DNA of 64,000 nucleotides from Diadophis punctatus similis (Eukaryota; Chordata; Lepidosauria; Squamata; Dipsadidae): positions 40,136,720 through 40,200,719 of the forward strand of contig JALIGW010000002.1 in the NCBI GenBank assembly GCA_023053685.1. The letters run 5' to 3'. The notes below the pieces were generated by a model. That model saw nothing but the letters and a program-made list of their open reading frames with translations. It was not told where the DNA came from and searched no databases. A program made the translations under genes and the position numbers. Shown here piece by piece: positions 1 through 11,677 of the stretch. Within the stretch, counting starts at the first letter, position 1. Each line of letters opens with the position of its first letter.

Positions 1-249
1 TTCATCAATTTAAAAAAAGCCACATCACATCTAAGTTTGTTGGCTTTATATACAGGTTAATAATGTATTTGGAACAACCGAAACCAGGGGTCTGCAACCT
101 TAAAAACTCAAAGAACCATTTGGACCCATTTCCCAGAGAAAACAAAACACCCGGAGCCACAAAACCTGGGTGGGCGTGGCCAATTCAATGTCACTCCCAC
201 CAAGTCACATGACCTCCCCCCCAGTTATGCCTACCCAGGTTTTGTGGCT

Positions 250-478
250 GTTTTCTATGAGAAAAAGGTATCTCTCTCTTTTCCCTCTCTTTCTCTCTCC
301 ATCGCTCTTTCTTCCTCTCCTATCTCTCTTCCTCCCTCTCAACTTTCTTTCTCTTTCCCTCCCCATCTCTCTCCCTTCCTCCCCACCCATCTCTCTCTCC
401 CTCTCCCTCCCTCATCTCTCTCTTTCTCCCATATCTCTTTCTCCCTCTCTCTCCCCTTTTCTCTCTCTGCGTGCTGAG
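250..478 (+). repeat. Pyrimidine-rich tract (TCTC/CCCT)
   Basis: This is a run of about 230 bases almost free of purines on the + strand, inside the hAT-like element. Apparent open frames (Ser/Leu/Pro only) are artefacts. Confidence 0.9.
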
Positions 479-532
479 GAACAATCGCCACCCCCAGCTT
501 CTCTTCGGGCGACCCTCCTCCCCTTCTCGTGA

Positions 533-985
533 CTCCCTGGCTGGCTGTGGCAGACGCGGGGAGACCTTCCTCAAGGCGCAAAGGTGCACATGGAGGGTGG
601 GCGGCTGTTCGCTTAAGGAGGGTCTTTGGATGCGGCTTCTCTCCTGTCCTAAGGATCTGGCCATCGCCTTGCTGTGCCCACCCACCCCGAAAGAGAGGAG
701 GGGGGGGAGGGTCACTGGAGCGAAGGCAGCCTTCGCTTCCTGCCACTTTGGGCTGGAGCTTACGCACACCCTGCTCAGCCGAAGAGCTGCGGTGGGGGAG
801 ACGGGATGGGGCACTGCAAGGCAATGGCCGGATCCTTGGGGCAGGAGAGAAGCCACATCCAAAGACCCTCCTTAGGCGAACAGCTGCCCGCCCTCCGAGC
901 GCAACTTTGCTGCGCTTTGGTGCTCGCTTGAGGGTCTCCCCACGCATGCGCACACTCCTGGCCCTGCCACAGCCAGCTAGGGAGT
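533..985. repeat. Foldback of about 450 bp inside the hAT-like element
   Basis: CTCCCTGGCTGGCTGTGGCA at about 533 is answered by its near-complement CTGCCACAGCCAGCTAGGGA at about 965. The pairing continues inward: GGAGGGTCTTTGGATG with CATCCAAAGACCCTCC, and AGGATCTGGCCATCGCCTTG with CAAGGCAATGGCCGGATCCT. The centre lies near 750. Arms are about 200-220 bp, with scattered mismatches. Confidence 0.8.
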
Positions 986-1278
986 TGCAAGAGAGGGAGG
1001 AGGGTCTCCCAAAGAGAAGCCTCGGCCGGGGTGGCTATGTTCCTCAACCAGCGCCAGAGAATCAGCCCTGGCTGCTTCTCCATTCACGCCATCGCCCTTA
1101 CCTTCTCAGGCCAGGTGAGGGAGGGGAGGGTGAGGCCAGCCAGTGATGGGACAGGGAGCCACAGCAGTGGACCCAAAGAGCCGCATGTGGCTCCAGAGCC
1201 GTGGGTTGCCATGGCTCCGGAGCTGCATGCTCCGGACAACCTAAACCTAAACCTAAACTAAGCCAGTTTGGTTTAGGG

Positions 1279-1743
1279 CAGTGATGGCGAACTTTTAGAG
1301 ACCGAGTGCTCAAACTGCAACCTAAAACCCACTTATTTATTGCAAAGTGCCAACATGGCAATTTAACCTGAATAATGAGGTTTTACTACCTAAAATAATG
1401 ATAAACAAGGCAGAGTTCAGCTAATTGTTCTAAGAAAAACGTGATAAATGCACTTTTATGCCCCTTCATTTTTTCTGCTTTTGAAATATTATGTTTAGCA
1501 ACAATAAAAAGAAAAACTTTTGTAATATTTCTTTCCCTCTCTTTCCCTTTCTCTCTCCCCCTCCCTCTTTCCCTCCCTGTTTTTCTTTGTTTCTTTCCCT
1601 CCCCCTCTTTCCTCCCTCCCTGTTTCTGTCCCCCTCTCCCTCTGTCTTTCTCTTTCCCTCCCTCTCTTTGTTTTTCTTTCCCTTCCCTGCCTCTCCCTCT
1701 TTCCCTCCCTCTCTCTTTCTCTCTTTTTCTCTCTCATCCTATC

Positions 1744-1781
<38 letters not shown>

Positions 1782-2585
1782 CATCCATCCATCCATCCAT
1801 CCATCCATCCATCCATCCATCCATCCATCCATCCATCCATCCATCCGCGCTCTTTTGCCCAGCTTCATGTGTCATGTGAATCCAACCACTTGGGATGTTG
1901 AGGGGGAGTGGAGGCTGGCAGGCAAAGCCAAGCTTTAGAGATCCACACAAAATAAGGCAACTCCAACCTGGATTCTGTTGGGGAGATACCCCCTTCCCCA
2001 TTCCCTCTCTCCCCATGTGGCATGGGCCCAGGTGGCCTGAGTGCAGTTCCCTCCTCAGAGGCGACCAGCAAGCAAACAAATGTGGCACTCTGGCTGGGAG
2101 GCTGTGGCACGGAGCCCCACCTCTGGCTGGTGAGAGTGGAACAGGCAACTTTCCCTGTTGCCGTGGCGCTGGCAGGGAGGAACGCATGAGCCAAACATTT
2201 GGAGCCGCACTCGGCGGACTTTGCAAGTGGGTTCGGTGGAGCTGCTTAGCGGGGAGGGAGACCCCGGCCCATTTGGTTTGCTTCAGTACAGGGTGGGAAT
2301 GAAGAAGGTGGAGGAAATCCGTGCCACAGCCCTAAAAGACTTCTTTGGGGTTCTCGGCATTCAGCCCTAAAAGACTTCTTTGGGGTGACTGGGAGGAGAG
2401 GGCGAGGGTGGAGTCAGCCAGTGGTGGGATCACCTGACAGGGAGCCGCAGTGGAGGGATGAAAAAGCCTGTGGCTTGCCGACACCCACCCTATGGCATAC
2501 TGTGCTGGGGCAATGGCGTGCATGCCCACAGAAAGGGCTCTGTGTGCCACCTCTGGCATGCATGCCATAGGTTTGCCACCGGGGT
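1279..2585. mobile_element. Element with CAGTGATGGCGAAC terminus, long copy
   Basis: The left end CAGTGATGGCGAAC matches the termini at 19943 and 59591 (and 27467 in reverse). The right end GCATGCCATAGGTTTGCCACC is a diverged form of the CCATAGGTTCGCCATCACTG terminus. No clear TSD was found. The interior holds a pyrimidine tract (1530-1737), TATC/ATCC microsatellites (1746-1846) and a direct duplication of AGCCCTAAAAGACTTCTTTG at 2327 and 2363. It may be a composite of more than one insertion. Confidence 0.5.
1746..1846 (+). repeat. (TATC)n then (ATCC)n microsatellite
   Basis: About ten TATC units are followed by about 16 ATCC units, preceded by a CT-rich tract. TATC is the complement of the GATA motif common in snake genomes. 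Confidence 0.95.
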
Positions 2586-2654
2586 AGGAATAAAGGCAGC
2601 AGGCTAGATGCCAGTAGACCATGAATCTAAACAACTAAAATAATACAGGAGATT

Positions 2655-2885
2655 TGTTAGGTGTTTTTGCTGCCTTCGAGTCAGCAATGACTCTTGGTCA
2701 TTGCCTGGACTAGTCTTTGCAGTTTCCTTAGCCAGATTTCAAAAAGTAGTTTTTATTATTGTCTTCTTTCTAGGCCTGAGTGACTAGCCCACGGATATGC
2801 CGCTGACTTTGTAAATACGACAGAAGTAGAATCATGGTCTCCTGCCTTCCAGCCTGATGCCTTAACCACTACACTAAACTGTCCT
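2655..2885 (-). mobile_element. Sauria-type SINE, degraded
   Basis: Read on the minus strand, the right end gives a tRNA-like head (GTAGTGGTTAAGGCATCAGG, allowing for the reversed order), followed by the CCAGGAGACCATGATTC-like B-box region and a spacer mentioning CAATGACC. It is diverged and interrupted. Confidence 0.55.
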
Positions 2886-2899
2886 ACTTTAGGTTCTTT

Positions 2900-4630
2900 C
2901 AAATACGTTATCAAGCTGTATGTTACAAAAACAGAGAATAATAAAGAAGCAATAAAATCCAAAAGATGATAGGTAGGTAGGAGTAATCAAGTAGGTTTTA
3001 TCTAGCATTCATGAAAGAGGGAAAACCCCAGTTGGTTTGATAGTGACCAGTTCCTCGCTTAATTCTGGGAAAATATACTGGTTAAACAATGACTCAGAAA
3101 GGTAGAAAATAGTCTAGATTATTATTTATAATAATAAATATTAGCCTCTTTAGTGATTTAGTAATTAATTTATTTAAACAATTTACATACTGGCCTTCAC
3201 AAAAGTTATTTGAAATCCAAATTGTGGCTTGTTAGTCTCTAGCTTAGTATGTTATGCCGACCCAACCAAATGTGATTTATTCAATAAATCATAAATTAAC
3301 TAAGACTTAGTGCAATTAGCAAATCAACCAGTGAATGAAAGAACCAAATAATTCATGCATGTGCTTAAATCTAAATTTTATTGTTAGGAACAAGGTTAGA
3401 CCAATGTTATAAATCCTATCTTTAGTTTAGCAGCTTCATTTAGGAAAGGAAAATATATTTTGATGTTGTTGCAATATAAGCTATTGGGTTTGTACATTGC
3501 TTTGTACATGCATATAGCACCTATCAGAAATGTCTTAAAACATCTGTGTATTGGGAGAGGGAAAATCCAAATTCCAAATCCAAATCCAAATTCCCCTTCA
3601 AATGTGAAAATCTATACTGTCCTAAACAAAATGGGGGAAAAGCATATTATTCTAACACAAGTTAACTAAATATCTACCAATAAACACCAACCAGCCTTCT
3701 TACTGCCAATGTTCTAATTTCATAAGAAAACCAGAAAGTCAGTTGCCTTTTTGTTTTTCACAACTTCCTGTTGTTTTATTCTGATAATTTCACTTTTTCT
3801 TATTTCTTTGCCATGGAGTTCTACTGGCAGGCTTTGGGATTTCTCTGATTTTATTTATCTAAACAGGTTTTTATAGACTGCCCACCTGAGCAAGGATTCA
3901 AGATAATTAACAGTCATATTTTGTATGATTAGCACAAAATCATACCTCATCTAATTAATTCAGCCAACCTTTATTCCATCAGTGTTCCAATGCCCCGTGG
4001 AGCAATAACATTTTTAAAGGGTGGGAGCATTCCTAATCTTGGGTCAGGGAAGAGTGTGGCAGCCCCTGAGAAGCCAATGTCAGTTCTCACCTGTCCTCAT
4101 GTAGGACCCTCAGCATAATTTGCTTAGTGATTGTATGTGATAGGCTGAGTTTGAGTGAGAAATAAGATCCCAAAAATCCTAAGTACCAAGCATTGAACAG
4201 CTTTAAAAGTGATGACCAAGTCTTTGAACTGGACTGGAAGCAAACCTAAAGCCAATCTAGGGCCCACAGAATATAAGAGTGTTGAACAGACTAGCTCCAA
4301 TTAGCAGATGGATGATTTGAAACTTCTAAATAATTTTTAAAGGCAGTCCTTTGAGTAGTGTATTAGTGTCTATATGCAAAGTGCCAAGACACGAGTCAGT
4401 TGCCAGTGCACCTTGATCTCCAAAAGCCCTGAAATTAGCATACCAGCTGGAGCTAAGTAAAGATCTCCCTTTCTAAGGCTTCCATATGCTACACTCCAGG
4501 AGGATACCCAAATTGTAGACCTACTTCTTCAGATGAAGTGGACCCATTTCAATGTTAGAGCTGGGATCAAACCGGATCAGTCACTGAAAAAGAACAACTA
4601 TGTCTTGCAGGAATCTAATAGCAATAGCAC
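2900..4630. other. Unique-looking upstream DNA
   Basis: AT-rich sequence without a supportable exon or a clear repeat boundary. A tandem CCAAATCCAAATCC-like run is seen near 3568-3590, and a short SINE or LINE tail-like piece near 3850-3900. Confidence 0.5.
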
Positions 4631-4636
4631 TTAGAC

Positions 4637-4799
4637 TTACTGTATATACCACTTCATAATGTTTTACAGCATTCTCTAAGTGGTTTACAAAGTCAGCATA
4701 TTGCGCCAACAACCTGGGTCCTCATTTTACCTCAGAAGGAGTGAAGGCTGAGTCAACCTTCGACTTTGCTTATTTTGATCCCCACGGGACCAAGTAGCA
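4637..4799 (-). mobile_element. tRNA-type SINE fragment (CTCTAAGTGGTTTAC family)
   Basis: It shares CATTCTCTAAGTGGTTTACA, CTGGGTCCTCATTTTACCTC and GGCTGAGTCAACCTT with the better copies at 31111 and 61314. It is the 3' and middle part only; the tRNA head is missing. Confidence 0.75.
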
Positions 4800-5985
4800 T
4801 CAGAAGTGGACTTCTACAGTTTGGCCTGATGTGACCCAATTGAGTACCAAACTGATGGATGACCTCTCCAGTAATTTCATGCAGATGTTAAAAAACAACA
4901 ACACTGAGGCTGAGTATATGGAATCCCACAGTCGTGCAAGGAAGCACTGTATTACCATGTGAGCATAGGACATTTGTACCACTTCACATTCAGAACAACT
5001 GCTTTGAGCTAAAAACATTTCAAATTCAAAATAGATTGCGTGGCTCTATAAAATGCTCTGCACAGTCAAAATTGCTAATTTTCATACCACTTCATTTTCT
5101 GTGCACAATTTTAGTAACTCTATTCTGACGGAGAATCATTATGGAGGCATTGTTTGAAATGAAAGCCACACAGTTCTCTAGATTAAATCCCAAATTAGAC
5201 ATTTTCAATGGTTTCTTTTTCAGCAGCTGCATAGCACACAGCTAAGGACACACTTGGAAAGGGAATCTTAACAGAACCTTGAGAATTTTCAAAGACAGAA
5301 GTTCTTGGAGGAATACATCTTTCCCAGAACTACTGTACTATTGTATGTATAAATTCCCCAAGAGTTTGTTCTTGCCAGTGCAGTATATAAAGTGGCTCAC
5401 TTGAGTGTTGGCCGCATTGTCTATTTCTTGGCTATGGGAATGCCTGGAAACACTCTGCCTACCAGTTTACTGAAACTGTCATTCACAGAAAAAGGCAAAT
5501 TACACTGCGGTAAAATACCCTCGTACTTACCCAGTAAGTTGGAAGCTAGGCTTTAAACCTGGTTTTCTTACTGTTGCTCAGAGATTTATCAAAATAGGCT
5601 GGGAGGGGATGATATCCCCTTACCCTCGTGGAGAATGTCTCAATTTGGCAAATAGATGTTCAAAGAATGTGGTTTTCGCTATACAGTAACTTCAAGATGG
5701 GAAGACAGAATGAAAATAATTCACCACAGGGTCTGACCTAGTTTACTCTTAATCATTCAGTTTTATTCTTTAGGTAAAACTCGCTTTGTACCTGTACCGG
5801 CAAGAGCTACTGCCACCTGGCCACGTTGACTCATACAGACACATCGACTCACACAGACAGCAATCGCTCTAAGGAGTCAGTAGCACCTACGTGCGTGGCC
5901 GCGTGTGTACACGAAGCTACAATCAAAAAGCTACAATCAAGTGTAGTTTTTCAGAGGTGGTCTTGCAAAAGTCTCTCTTGCTGCC
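4800..5985. other. Upstream DNA before the CpG island
   Basis: I see no exon or complete repeat. CpG content begins to rise near 5800, and an imperfect duplication of GAAGCTACAATCAA/AAAGCTACAATCAA sits at about 5913-5940. Confidence 0.4.
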
Positions 5986-5989
5986 CCTG

Positions 5990-7260
5990 ACATGCTACCC
6001 ACTCATCCCGTCCGGGCGTGCACATCTGTCAACGGTTCGCCTCAGAAAAGCTCTTTGGAGGTCCCCGTTTCGTTCCCTTCCTCCCGCTCTCATCGAGAAA
6101 GGGCGGGAGCCGCTTCCTTTGCCCTGTAAGGCGAGGAGATTCCCCTTCGCCGCCGATGCCGCGCCCGGCCTCTCAGACCTCGCCTTGGCCTCCCAATGGC
6201 ACTCGAAGCCTGTTCGCAAAGGCGGCGGAGGCTGAGCAAAAACAAACATCCCCCTCCCAGCAGGCAGGGAAAGCAGGGCCGGCGCACATATTTGGGTTTG
6301 GGAGAGGCGGAGCGGCGAGCTGGCAGGGGGAGGGCTCGGGGCGGGCCTCGGCAGCTCGGGGGTGGGCCCTGGCTCTTGGCTTGTCGTCAGAAAAGCAGCA
6401 ATCGCGGCCGTCTACTCCAATCCGGGCGGGGGGGAGTCCCGGAGGTGGTCGTCGAACAGTTGGCGGAGAGGCAGCAGCGGCCCGGGCGGTGAGTAGCTGG
6501 AGAGGGCGGCAGAAGAGCGTCCCCCTGGCGAGCTCAACGGAGGACAAGTTGCGCCCAGGGCTCCGGCTCCTCGCCGGGGCCAGGCAGGCGGCGGCAGCTC
6601 TTCCTCTTTGCTCCGCGGGCCATCTCGCCGCTCTTTTCTGGACTCCGGACTCCTGATCATCTCCCGTGTTTTTCGCCCTCGTCCTGATGGTGGGGCTTGG
6701 TGGTTCTCTACTCCCTCCTCCCCTCGCTCGATCCAGCCCTCCGGGCAGCTCCCTGCTCGTCTTTCCTTTCCTCTCCTGTCTGTCCCCTGCCTTTTCTTTT
6801 TTCTCTGGACCGCGCCGCGTCCGGGCTTCCCGCCGGGCACCTGCCACTTCTTGCCTCCCCAGCTTTTGTCTTCTTGGGAACGTGCGCCTTTTCTCGTCGG
6901 CTCCCTCCCCGGCCGAGAAAGGTTCCGGCGCTGCAGCTTTTCGGGTTTTTGCTGTTGAACAACTTTTTTTGTCCCCTTGCATCTTTGGATGGTGCCCGGC
7001 CGGAGCTGGATTGCAAGAGCAAAACTTGGCCACTGCCCAAGTTCGGGGCGACGGGTACGAGGAACGGTCCTCTTAGCGCGGCATCCCCGGGCTGGAAGCG
7101 GCTGAGTTAATTTGGTTGCTCACCCCAGTCCCATCCCCCCCCATCCCGGTCCTCTCTTCTAAGCCGGCGATTAGGAGGCTTTTAGAGATTGCTTGTTCCC
7201 AGATAGCCTGGACGAGGCGGAGATCGGCGACCGCGATGGGCCTTGGGGGCTGCGGCTACT
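5990..7260 (+). promoter_or_regulatory. PAM: CpG island, probable PAM promoter
   Basis: This GC- and CpG-rich block stands out from AT-rich flanks and is not bounded by transposon ends. It contains GC boxes (GGGCGGG near 6098 and 6335, and again near 6425), a CCAAT-like CCCAATGG near 6190, an AT-rich ACATATTTG near 6284 and many CG dinucleotides. The long open frames across it in several frames are a by-product of high GC. It is the only non-repeat CpG island upstream of the PAM coding exons on the same strand, so it is the natural promoter, although about 50 kb separates it from the start codon. The transcription start is not resolved. Confidence 0.75.
6310..6488 (+). other. PAM: Candidate non-coding PAM exon 1
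   Basis: The right end is set by a consensus splice donor, GCG|GTGAGTAG, with GT at 6489-6490 inside the CpG island. The left end is a guess placed just downstream of the AT-rich ACATATTTG. A second donor-like site, TGA|GTGAGTGA, has its GT at 7263-7264, so a longer or alternative first exon reaching 7262 is possible. That alternative would add a tiny upstream frame (ATG at 7235, stop at 7259-7261). RNA evidence would decide. Confidence 0.4.
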
Positions 7261-7264
7261 GAGT

Positions 7265-9600
7265 GAGTGAAAGATTCCTCCGTTAGATAATCCCGTTTTT
7301 GAGAGGGATTTATCCCTTGCCGACTTTCCCTTTCTGTTTTTCTTTGGCCTCTTTCTATTTACGATTCGCCTAAGGGTGGAAAAACAGCGGGTTTTTGTCA
7401 CAGCATTTACCCCCCCCTCACTTCCCGCTTCCCTCCCCCTTAGATTTAGTGAGCAAGCCCGTAGTGGCGAGTTGTGCTTTTTTCCTTCAAGTTTCCTATC
7501 CCGTTTTCTCTTAATTGATGCTGGGTTGTGCAAAAACGCTCCTTGGCGCTTTTGGAGTGCACGTCATTCGATGTTTTGTACTTGCTGGGCTTTTGCGAAG
7601 GCGCCTGTAAATGAGACTGGGATTCAACAGGACCTCTGATGTAAAGAGGTTCTGTTAACAGTCATTGTATAATTAGGGGAAAGCGATGCTTGTGGCTTTT
7701 AAGTAATGTGTGCATTGTTCTGACGTTATTAACTGTTCTTGTAGTAACAATAAGGGTAAGAGTGGATCGCATAGGGCCAAAAGAGCCAACTCTGGACATG
7801 GAGTGAGCTTGTCTGAAAGTTTTTTTTTCTGAAAGAAAAATATATAGAAGAAAGATCAGAAGGAATACAGAAATTAGAACTTTGAAAAATGGGGGGAAAG
7901 TTCATGGTTTCTGTTATCTATGATGCACTTACTCTCCCAACTGCTTGCTCACTTTGTTTCTGTCTCTCACTTTTAAAATTATATTTTGTGCCGAGCACAG
8001 GCGAGCCAATAGCGATGCTGAGCTATGTTTATTAGGGATATGGCTTGGTTTCTAACTTTCTACCTAATGTACCTTTAAACATATCACTTTCTGTGTCTTA
8101 GAACCATGGTGTTTTTGGTTTCAGACTGCGGAGGAAGTACACTATTGTAGTAGTGCTTTCTGAGACTTTGGCAGGATGGCATTATTAGAATAATACTTTT
8201 ATTGTTGCAATGCTTGACTTCAAGATGAACATGCAGCATCTCTTTTAAGCATTTACAGAATTTAACACATAATTAGAGATTGGATGTGCTGGTTTTTTAC
8301 ATATTGTATCAAGAACCATGTAATGAGAAAAAAATTTTTTTTTTGCAAATGAGATAAGCTTCCCTAAAATACTAGAAATATAATACTTTGAATTACATTT
8401 TTAGATTACAGGGCAAGCCTGATTAGCTTTTCCAGAATTCTACATTATAAGTATTACTGACTCTTAGAATAATTGATTTTCATAATGTCTTTGAATGGGA
8501 TAAGGGGAGCTAAAATGTTATAATCCACAAAATGTATTGCTGCTTCCTGGATAAGTTATGATTTTTATAATATTTTAACAGGTAATGAAATAGTAAATAT
8601 AAGTGCAGGGTGGGCATAATTTACTTAAGACAGAGCATTGTTGTTGGTTATATGTCATTTTGGGTGAGTTGCGGCTGTACAAATTTGATAAATAAATAAA
8701 TACACGATACAGACGTTGCTTCATAAACTTCATTGCACTGTTGAGACTATAACTTCTCAGTAGAAGTAATGGTTTCAAGAACATTGAATTTGTGGTTGCT
8801 ATTTGATTTCCAGATAAGTACTACTCATAAATATTGAACTATGTATTTAGTGTTCAACTTGACCTTTTAGAGCATGTAATGATTATATGTAATTTGCTTG
8901 TGAAAGGTGGTCTTACATGATCCATTTTTATTTATTTATTTATTCATTCATTCATTGAATCTCTTTGAATCAAAATCACACTTTAAAAGCCTCTGTAAAG
9001 TGAAGCTAGACATTCAATTCAAAAAATGCTGTAGGATCAATGGCGCTGACATATGCATATACTATTCTGTTTATCTTATAAACATTTTCACATTATTATA
9101 CAATGTACATACAGATAACGTTTTAGAAGTAGTGATGCCAGTAATTCTCTCACAGAATTGGAGTAGCTCAGAAAACCCAAATATGGGTGCTGTTCTGCAT
9201 TGGGTAAACTTTTGTATAAATCAGATCTCCAAATAGTTTTCTTATTTTAATCATAGTTAGCTTCTAGGAAGTAGATTGCATGGCATATTAATGCAACTTT
9301 GCAGCTACTGTTTGAATAGTGTATTATGCAGTTTGTCACTATTCATTTAAGGCACCAGCTAATTTTGAAGGATTAGTTAAAGGGAGAAAAAGAAAGGCAA
9401 CAGGGTAGCTGATACTGTTTCAGAGGTTGTATGAACCAGTTATTACTAACCTATTAGGAATTTTAACTCTTCTAGAGGTTATTAGCTCTTGTTGGGATCA
9501 GTTGGATATTTAGAAGGAAGTATGTTGTATCATGACAAATGCATATACAGCATGTCTGTGTGTTTTGTTTGCTTGTTTTGCTTTATGGTAGGGCTTTGAA
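7265..9600. other. Start of intron 1, mostly unique
   Basis: AT-rich intronic DNA with short LINE/SINE tails (GAGTTGCGGCTGTACAAATT then AATAAATA near 8666-8702) and a TTTA/TTCA simple repeat near 8926-8957. No exon-like feature is seen. Confidence 0.4.
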
Positions 9601-9611
9601 GAGAGCAACTT

Positions 9612-9745
9612 TGACGTAGTAGCTAAGATGCCAGGTTAGAAACCAGGAGACTATGACTTGTAGTCCTGCTTTAGGCATAAAACCAGGATGACTTTGGGCC
9701 AGTCACTCAAGAAAGCAATAATGAACCGCTTCTGAAAATTTTGCC
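9612..9745 (+). mobile_element. Sauria-type SINE fragment
   Basis: The tRNA-like head GACGTAGTAGCTAAGATGCC, then AGAAACCAGGAGACTATGAC and GACTTTGGGCCAGTCACTC, follow the order expected for the Sauria SINE on the + strand. It is diverged, with no clear TSD. Confidence 0.7.
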
Positions 9746-10749
9746 AGGAAAAGGGCAGGAATAATTTTTTCCTGAAAGAAGAAAAGGGATTCATTGCTTG
9801 CTTGTACTCCATGATGAACAAGCTGGACTAAAATTTAGCTTCTTAACCTTGCAATCAACTCTTGTTAATTTTGCAACTTTTATAAAAAAATGCAAAGCTG
9901 TTTATTATTATTTATTCATGCCTCTCTTCTTCAAATTGTTGTCTGTGTCACATAGAATTTTCCTTAGAAAATCAAACCTGTTTTATGATCCAGGGCTTCT
10001 TTCTGGATACTTTATTATAGAATATACAGTATTATCTGACTTCTATACATCTTTCGTTGACATTGACCAACTTTATTAGCATTTTTCCTAATCATATCAA
10101 GATTAATTTAACCTCTGACTAATTAGGCCACCTTGTATATAAGCAGATGTTCTTTCGTTGTCTTGGTAATTTTGTTAGTAGGCCCATGTTATGTGTTAAT
10201 AGGTCTGTAAGGCACACTTAACGGTATAATTCTAATGCTGAATGCCATCAAGTTATGAATTCTATATTCTGTAATGTACATTTTAAAGTTGTTCATGTTA
10301 AAGAATCTGAATTAAAGAGATTTTAACAATTACCCTCTCCCAAAGTGGGTTTGCTACATCTATAAGAGGTATGGAAAAGGGCAATCAAAAGGATCAAAGA
10401 TCTGGATCAATTCCTTGAAGAAAATATTTAAGTCTTTATAGCATAGAAAAATAATAAATGAGCGCATGATAGAACTGTATAAAATGGAAATTGTGAAGAG
10501 GTTCCTCTCCTTCACTTTCTCCCAATCCCCATAATACTAAAAGTTTCTCAAGAGTATACTGGGACCTTCCAGGAATTAAAAAGAGTTACTAGTTCACATG
10601 GCACATGGTTGAACAATAGAAATATGAAACCTTCAGATATAATCATGAGCACCAATATGTTACAACTGAAATTGAAATTAGACAAATTAATGAAAAATTA
10701 AATTATTACTATTGACTGATGATCACTAACCATAGAAATGTTTTTCAAA

Positions 10750-10870
10750 TTTGACAATGTTAAGATGTGTGGATGTCAACTCCCGGAATTCTCCTAGAAG
10801 CTTGCTGGCTAGGGAGTTAAAGTTTACGTATCTTAAAGTTGCTAAGTTTATAAAACACCAATCATAGGCA
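10750..10870. mobile_element. Degraded foldback MITE (same family as 34367)
   Basis: GATGTGTGGATGTCAACTCC, GGAATTCTCC and the complementary ATCTTAAAGTTGCTAAGTTT echo the palindromic element at 34367. Ends and TSD are not clear. Confidence 0.5.
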
Positions 10871-11551
10871 GGATGCTTTCCAGTTCTGCTTGCTGGGAAG
10901 CATTGGTAAGAAAGCATTGTTAACCTCCTGTCCTTCACCTGCTTGATATCTGTTGGACAATGGTGAAGTTAATGATCCTTAAATGTGATGCTTTCTTTGC
11001 AAGTTAGTTCTGACCCAGCAAAAAAACTGAAAAGGGAGAAAGACCCAATTTTTAAATAATTTTAAATAATTAATTTTAAATAATTAAAAAAATATATCGT
11101 GAGAAAATTTGTGTGCAGCCATAATAATTTGTCAGCTGATTTATTCTTTGTGAAATTCTTTGTGATTTATTCTTTGTGAAATTGTGAAATTTCACTTAGC
11201 TTAGTTCACTAGCCCATTTCTATGAATATGTCTTTCAAACATCTATAAAGCATTGAGTGATCTTTGCATAATTTGGGGGTATTTCTGTAGGTCTTTCATG
11301 TTGCAGAGAGGGAAGTAAATGGGCAGTGAAAATGGTATATTTTTTCACAAGTGATAATTGTGGGTTAAACAACTTTCTGAATCATTTGCAGTTATATAAT
11401 TGTCTGTTGACTACTCTAAGCCTTTGGTTGCAGTTGTCTGTCTGCTATCTTCCCTCCTTCCCTTCCCATTTCTTCCCCAATCTCAGCTTGGGAGAAAGGA
11501 GGGAAGGTTTAACAAATTGACAAAATATTATTCATCGAGAAAAGTCTTGTG

Positions 11552-11677
11552 CAGTGTTTTTCAAACTTGGCCACTTTTAAGACGTGTGGACCTCAACTCC
11601 CAGAATTACCTAGCCACCATGAATTCTGAGAATTGAAACCCATACATCTTAAAAGTCGCCAAATTTGAAAAATACTG
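11552..11677. mobile_element. Foldback hAT MITE with decayed TSD
   Basis: It starts CAGTGTTTTTCAAACTTGG and ends CCAAATTTGAAAAATACTG, an imperfect inverted repeat. The flanks GTCTTGTG and GCCTAGTG match at 6 of 8 positions. It is the same family as 34367-34496 but older. Confidence 0.7.

Larger units (their letters stand above)
85..1238. mobile_element. hAT-like GC-rich element with internal foldback
   Basis: The left end CAGGGGTCTGCAACC is typical of squamate hAT MITEs. Near the right end GAGCCGCATGTGGCTCC and GGTTGCC resemble the other terminus, though the last bases are diverged. A weak 8-bp duplication is possible (ACCGAAAC at 77-84, ACCTAAAC at 1239-1246). The interior has a pyrimidine tract (250-475) and a long inverted repeat (533-985). 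The open frames on both strands are products of the inverted repeat and GC content, not genes. Confidence 0.55.

Noticed and set aside
320..1146. Long open frames on both strands (up to 205 residues)
   Set aside because: They lie in a GC-rich foldback and a pyrimidine tract; the two strands give mirror-like translations and there is no domain.
1238..1260. Telomere-like CCTAAA repeats
   Set aside because: Only three units and not the vertebrate CCCTAA register; probably chance or part of a TSD region.
6018..7110. Overlapping frames of 110-286 residues in the CpG island
   Set aside because: Frames are open on both strands because of high GC; no recognisable protein, and the sequence reads as promoter and 5' UTR.
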